Positions 7,501 to 9,880 of a DNA stretch of 9,880 nt are shown here, piece after piece. Within the stretch, counting starts at the first letter, position 1. Each line of letters starts with the position of its first letter. Where the stretch lies: positions 243-10,122 of the forward strand of contig VYDF01000069.1 in the NCBI GenBank assembly GCA_009843565.1, written 5' to 3'. A program made the translations under genes and the position numbers. Below the pieces are notes generated by a model. It worked only from the letters and a program-made list of their open reading frames with translations, did no database searches and was not told where the DNA came from. The DNA is from Acidimicrobiia bacterium (GTDB lineage: Bacteria > Actinomycetota > Acidimicrobiia > Acidimicrobiales > Bin134).

Positions 7501-7959
7501 ATGACTTCGGCGACACAAACTCCCACCATCGAGGAACTGGAATCCCTGGTGGGAAGGCAATTCCCAGGTGGAACTTACGCCTTGGAGCCCTGGAGGGTTT
7601 GGCTAACCAACGACGTCATCGGCGCTCCGCAGCGGACCGACGGCATCGCCCATCCCATGTTCTGCTACTACGCGGCAATGGCCGGATTGGGCATCTCCAT
7701 CAACGAAATGTTCACCCTTTGCTACGCGTCGGCCGACGATGGCCCGATGTTCGGCGAGTGCGACATCCAGCAGCTTCGACCGTTGGAAGTGGGTTCCACC
7801 TACACCGTCAGAGGAGAGATCACCAGCGCGGTTCGCAAGCAAGGAGCTCGCACCGGCACCTTTGACATTGTGGCCTTCCAACTCGAGGTCGTAGCCGCCG
7901 ATGGCGAAGTTTCCTCGGTTGTTTCCAACTCCTTCATATTCCCCAGGAGGTCTTCATGA
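7501..7959 (+). CDS. FAS1-like/MaoC N-terminal hotdog protein (HadA-like subunit)
   Basis: A 152-residue single-hotdog protein. The opening ELESLVGRQFPGGTYALEPW (12-31) followed by AHPMFCYYAAM (50-60) and the later GECDIQQLRPLEVGSTYTV (85-103) and SNSFIF (142-147) match the FAS1-like dehydratase domain seen in HadA and the N-terminal half of MaoC fusions. The catalytic D-x-N-P-x-H signature is absent, as in HadA-type partners that shape the acyl pocket and do not carry out catalysis. The next gene supplies that signature and overlaps by four bases, so a heterodimer of the two is likely. ATG 7501 lies 4 bases after the LLM stop with only a weak GGTGA upstream, pointing to translational coupling. 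Substrate and whether it acts on CoA or ACP thioesters are unknown; the catabolic neighbourhood favours CoA. Confidence 0.85.
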   Translation: MTSATQTPTIEELESLVGRQFPGGTYALEPWRVWLTNDVIGAPQRTDGIAHPMFCYYAAMAGLGISINEMFTLCYASADDGPMFGECDIQQLRPLEVGSTYTVRGEITSAVRKQGARTGTFDIVAFQLEVVAADGEVSSVVSNSFIFPRRSS

Positions 7960-8366
7960 GCCCATCTCCCAGGCCTGCTGTCGGTGTTGAGCTTCCCCGC
8001 CTGATTATCGAGTCAATAGACGCCGAGAAAATGAAGACGATGGCCGCCCTGCTGGCCGATTCCAACCCCATCCACTGGGATGTCGACACCGTGAAGGAGC
8101 TGGGCATGGGCGACCAGCCCGTGAATCAGGGGCCCAACAACCTGGGATACGTGATGAACATGCTGGGCGACTGGGCTGGCGGTGCCGAGCGCATTCAACA
8201 GATCCGCGTGCGATTCTTGGACAATGTTTTCGCCGGCGACCGATTGGAGGCCGGCGGCACGGTCACCGCGGTCGGCGATGACGGCGCTGTGGAATGCGAC
8301 ATCTGGCTGGCACGCGATGGCACTCACCCGGTGCTGGCCGGAACCGCAACCCTGTTGTTGAGTTAG
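7956..8366 (+). CDS. MaoC family dehydratase (HadB-like, catalytic hotdog subunit)
   Basis: A 136-residue single-hotdog (R)-specific hydratase/dehydratase. The central helix carries LLADSNPIHWD (32-42), the canonical hydratase-2 signature with the catalytic pair D35 and H40. It is followed by VNQGPNNLGYV (56-66), where G59 corresponds to the conserved hotdog glycine region, and by strands QIRVRFLDNVFAGDRLEAGG and ECDIWLAR. The reaction expected is reversible addition of water to a 2-enoyl thioester. The ATG overlaps the preceding stop (ATGA), with AGGAGG at 7945-7950 five bases upstream, so the two subunits are made together, as in HadA/HadB. Length is about right for a single hotdog. The gene ends inside a perfect hairpin shared with the convergent permease gene. 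Confidence 0.9.
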   Translation: MSPSPRPAVGVELPRLIIESIDAEKMKTMAALLADSNPIHWDVDTVKELGMGDQPVNQGPNNLGYVMNMLGDWAGGAERIQQIRVRFLDNVFAGDRLEAGGTVTAVGDDGAVECDIWLARDGTHPVLAGTATLLLS

Positions 8367-8385
8367 TGGTCCGACGGACCACTAA
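8363..8385. terminator. Perfect hairpin holding both convergent stop codons
   Basis: TTAGTGGTCC (8363-8372) and GGACCACTAA (8376-8385) form a perfect 10-bp inverted repeat around the 3-base centre GAC. The TAG of the MaoC gene (8364-8366) is in one arm and the TAG of the minus-strand permease (8382-8384) is at the mirror position in the other. Read from either strand it forms the same stem, so it can serve both transcripts. There is no U-tract on either side, so it may act as an end-stabilising or weak terminator and need not be a classical intrinsic one. Confidence 0.6.
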
Positions 8386-9245
8386 GTAATCAGCCGGACG
8401 TTGTAGGTGCCGGAGAGAGACCGAATGAACACAGCGATCAAGAACAGGATGACCGTGCCCAGCGCCATGGTTGCGCCTGCCGCAGTGTCGTGGTGGTAGC
8501 TGATGAGCAGTCCGACGATTACGGCGACAGAACCGAGAACGACTGCGGTGACCATCATGACAGGGATCCGCCGCACCAACATGGCCGCAGTCGACGGCGG
8601 GCCTACCAAGAAAGCGAAGACCTGTAGATTTCCGACCGCCTGAAATGAAGCCACGATAGATATGGCCAAGAGCGCCAGCAGTCCCGCGTGGGCCAGTCGA
8701 GGCCGAAGCCCCATCAGGCGGGCTTGCACTTCGTCGAAGGTCATGACCAGAAAGGCCCGATGGAGCACCACAACTCCCATCAAAGTGATGCCGGCGATGA
8801 TGAGTTGGCGAAGCAGGTCGCTATTGGTTACCCCGGTAATGGATCCGAAGAGGAATCGGGTGAGGTCTCCGGCGTATGCCCCCGAGCCGCTGGACAGAAT
8901 AACCACCGCCAAGGCCAAGAACCCCACATAGAGCAGCACGATGGAACTGTCTTCGGGCAATGGCGAGTAGTGGCGAACGAGGTTTACGCCATAAACCATG
9001 ACCAACGCAGCGGTCAATGCACCAAGCGTGGGATCGCCCCCGAGTATGAAAGCGATGGCCAATCCGGGCAGCACCCCATGGGCCATGGCCTCCCCGAAGA
9101 AGCTCATCCCTCGAAGCACCACCCACGTTCCCACCGTGGAGGTGGCCAGTACCGCCAACAGCCCAGACCAAAGGGCATTTCGCATGAAGATGTTGTCGAT
9201 GAAGGGCTCGATCCACCAGTCGATGGGACTGGTCAGAAAGTCCAC
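8382..9245 (-). CDS. Metal (Zn/Mn) ABC transporter permease, ABC-3 family (ZnuB-like)
   Basis: A 287-residue integral membrane protein forming the channel of a zinc- or manganese-type importer. It has eight or nine hydrophobic segments, at roughly 24-44, 55-70, 72-90, 103-120, 144-162, 186-204, 206-226, 229-249 and 256-275. The early motif SFFGEAMAHGVLPGLA (48-63) is the ABC-3 signature, and the cytoplasmic loop with FDEVQARLMGLRP (170-182) is the expected ATPase-contact helix. Late VFAFLVGPPSTAAMLV (209-224) is also typical. It could be ZnuB or MntB/SitC type; the His-rich partner favours zinc. GTG 9245 is chosen for TAAATT 6 bases upstream; no Shine-Dalgarno site is seen. It follows the substrate-binding protein gene by 25 bases without an intervening ATPase gene, so the ATPase must be upstream of the window, elsewhere, or shared. 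Confidence 0.92.
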   Translation of the reverse strand: MDFLTSPIDWWIEPFIDNIFMRNALWSGLLAVLATSTVGTWVVLRGMSFFGEAMAHGVLPGLAIAFILGGDPTLGALTAALVMVYGVNLVRHYSPLPEDSSIVLLYVGFLALAVVILSSGSGAYAGDLTRFLFGSITGVTNSDLLRQLIIAGITLMGVVVLHRAFLVMTFDEVQARLMGLRPRLAHAGLLALLAISIVASFQAVGNLQVFAFLVGPPSTAAMLVRRIPVMMVTAVVLGSVAVIVGLLISYHHDTAAGATMALGTVILFLIAVFIRSLSGTYNVRLIT

Positions 9246-9251
9246 TAGCCC

Positions 9252-9257
9252 AATTTA
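9252..9257 (-). promoter_or_regulatory. TANNNT -10 box for leaderless permease gene
   Basis: On the minus strand TAAATT is followed by GGGCTA and then the GTG of the permease, placing a transcript start on the start codon. It lies just after a terminator-like hairpin at the end of the upstream gene, so it could restart transcription for the permease alone. Evidence is motif and spacing. Confidence 0.4.
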
Positions 9258-9264
9258 GTTGGTG

Positions 9265-9291
9265 AAAAAATCAACCGAGGCCTTCGGCGAT
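9265..9291 (-). terminator. Terminator-like hairpin with U-tract at the znuA-like stop
   Basis: On the minus strand ATCGCCGA (9284-9291) can pair with TCGGTTGAT (9270-9278) across an AGGCC loop, with one G-U pair and one bulged base, followed directly by a T-run (9265-9269, with the sixth T used in the stem). The TGA stop of the gene is inside the right arm. The stem is modest, so attenuation with partial read-through into the permease is as likely as complete termination. Confidence 0.45.
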
Positions 9292-9880
9292 CTTCTGCGC
9301 GTTGGTGCGAATAAATCCAATGTAAGTGCCAGAACTGGTGTCAGCGGGACCCAGCGATCCAGTATCCAAGGAAAGCACCTGAACCCCGGCCTCTCTGCCC
9401 AGGGCTTCAGCCTCATCGGAGCTGTGTGTCGACTCCGAGAAGATGGCGGCCACACCGGTTTCTTCGACCAACTCAACTAGTTCCTGGAGGCCCACGGGGT
9501 TGGCCTGGGCCAGGGTGGTGCCGCCGGGAATGACCGTTCCTATCACCTGAAATCCGTAGCGATCGGCGAAGTAACCGAGTGCATCGTGATTGGTGACCAA
9601 CAGGCGATCCTCAGGATGCAGCGGGGCCAAAATGGCCTCCACTTCGGCGTCCAGAGCAGTGAGCTCGCTGCGATACGCCGCCACACACTCGTCTAGGGCT
9701 GCGGCATCTAGGCCTGCTTGAGCGGCCAGCGCTTGGCTGAGCGCGGGCAGCGCATCGGCAACTCGAATGGGATCGAACCATACATGGGGGTCTTCGCTTC
9801 CGTGCGCGTGGGCATGGTCGTGGTCGTCGTGGCCCTCTTCCTCGTCGTGGTCGTGGCCCTCTTCCTCGTCGTGGTCGTGG
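9271..9880 (-). CDS. Zinc/manganese ABC transporter substrate-binding protein (ZnuA-like), C-terminal part
   Basis: The last 202 residues of a periplasmic-type (here probably lipoprotein or secreted) metal-binding protein of the TroA/ZnuA family; the N-terminus and signal peptide are beyond the right edge. The visible part opens in the His/Asp/Glu-rich loop typical of ZnuA, with nine histidines in its first 26 visible residues, then DPHVWFDP with the conserved ligand His. The next ligand His is in LLVTNHDALGYFADRYGF. The long backbone helix and the second lobe follow, with PGGTTLAQANP, IFSESTHSSDEAEALGREAGV and VLSLDTGSLGP, where an acidic residue usually completes the site. The loop favours zinc, but the family also binds manganese. 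No internal start is taken: the GTG at 9684 would cut the fold in half, and the frame is open to the window edge. The permease gene follows after 25 bases. Confidence 0.92.
   Translation of the reverse strand, partial: HDHDEEEGHDHDEEEGHDDHDHAHAHGSEDPHVWFDPIRVADALPALSQALAAQAGLDAAALDECVAAYRSELTALDAEVEAILAPLHPEDRLLVTNHDALGYFADRYGFQVIGTVIPGGTTLAQANPVGLQELVELVEETGVAAIFSESTHSSDEAEALGREAGVQVLSLDTGSLGPADTSSGTYIGFIRTNAQKIAEGLG
9833..9880. repeat. 24-bp perfect tandem repeat in the His-rich loop of ZnuA-like gene
   Basis: Two identical 24-base units (9833-9856 and 9857-9880) sit back to back, ending exactly at the window edge, so more copies may follow. Being a multiple of three, each unit adds eight residues in frame, reading GHDHDEEE cyclically. 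A less regular His/Asp stretch at 9804-9832 lies next to it. Copy-number change would lengthen or shorten the metal-binding loop without a frameshift. Confidence 0.85.

Noticed and set aside
6366..7529. Long minus-strand open frame opposite the LLM gene
   Set aside because: It mirrors a gene with clear family motifs, has no recognisable domain and no ribosome site; long antisense frames are expected in GC-rich DNA.
9271..9684. Short ZnuA-like protein starting at GTG 9684
   Set aside because: The frame stays open to the window edge and includes conserved DPHVWFDP and the His-rich loop upstream, so the internal start is not real.
9833..9880. Start of a CRISPR array
   Set aside because: The units are directly adjacent without spacers and code in frame for His/Asp/Glu residues of the metal loop.

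Overview
The window looks like chromosomal DNA from a high-GC actinobacterium. The signs are GC-rich coding sequence with frequent GTG (and one TTG) starts, several start codons preceded by a TANNNT hexamer as in leaderless actinobacterial genes, and a gene content rich in LLM flavin oxidoreductases, MaoC-type hotdog proteins, SDR and GMC enzymes. The style recalls uncultured Acidimicrobiia-like lineages, but this is inference; there is no rRNA or marker gene. Coding density is very high. I see no tRNA, rRNA, CRISPR array, phage gene or insertion sequence, and no gene-free stretch over 185 bases.

Left block (1-3087). On the minus strand an Lrp/AsnC regulator (1307-1768) is followed after 9 bases by a 327-residue conserved protein of unknown function (314-1297) and then by the first 96 residues of a UGSC-family protein (selenoprotein B-like), which leaves the window just before its signature. 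Divergent from the regulator is alanine dehydrogenase, ald (1954-3087), with all key residues in place. The 185-base AT-rich gap between them holds helically phased GAAT elements and a likely ald promoter that they overlap, as expected if the Lrp-type protein controls ald. Its co-orientation with the UGSC pair suggests, but does not prove, a role for that pair in amino-acid metabolism.

Middle block (3100-8366). This looks like a catabolic or redox island: a GMC flavoprotein oxidoreductase (minus) divergent from an SDR dehydrogenase (plus), a crotonase-fold protein (minus) divergent from a three-gene operon encoding an LLM flavin monooxygenase-like protein, a FAS1/HadA-like hotdog protein and a catalytic MaoC dehydratase. 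Together they fit oxidation of an alcohol or ketone and processing of CoA-thioester intermediates; the substrate cannot be read from the sequence.

Right block (8382-9880). On the minus strand lie the C-terminal part of a Zn/Mn-type ABC substrate-binding protein (ZnuA-like, with a His-rich metal loop encoded partly by a perfect 24-bp tandem repeat) and the ABC-3 family permease (ZnuB-like). No ATPase gene lies between them. A terminator-like hairpin sits on the znuA stop codon and a TANNNT box precedes the permease start, so the two may be separate transcription units.

Control signals: five of the ten start codons visible in the window (UGSC, its 327-residue partner, GMC, SDR, permease) have TANNNT ending exactly 6 bases before an ATG/GTG and no clear Shine-Dalgarno site. 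Four of the other five (lrp, ald, crotonase, LLM) plus the second MaoC gene's start, which overlaps the upstream stop, can be assigned Shine-Dalgarno sites; the FAS1-like gene is tightly coupled to the LLM gene.
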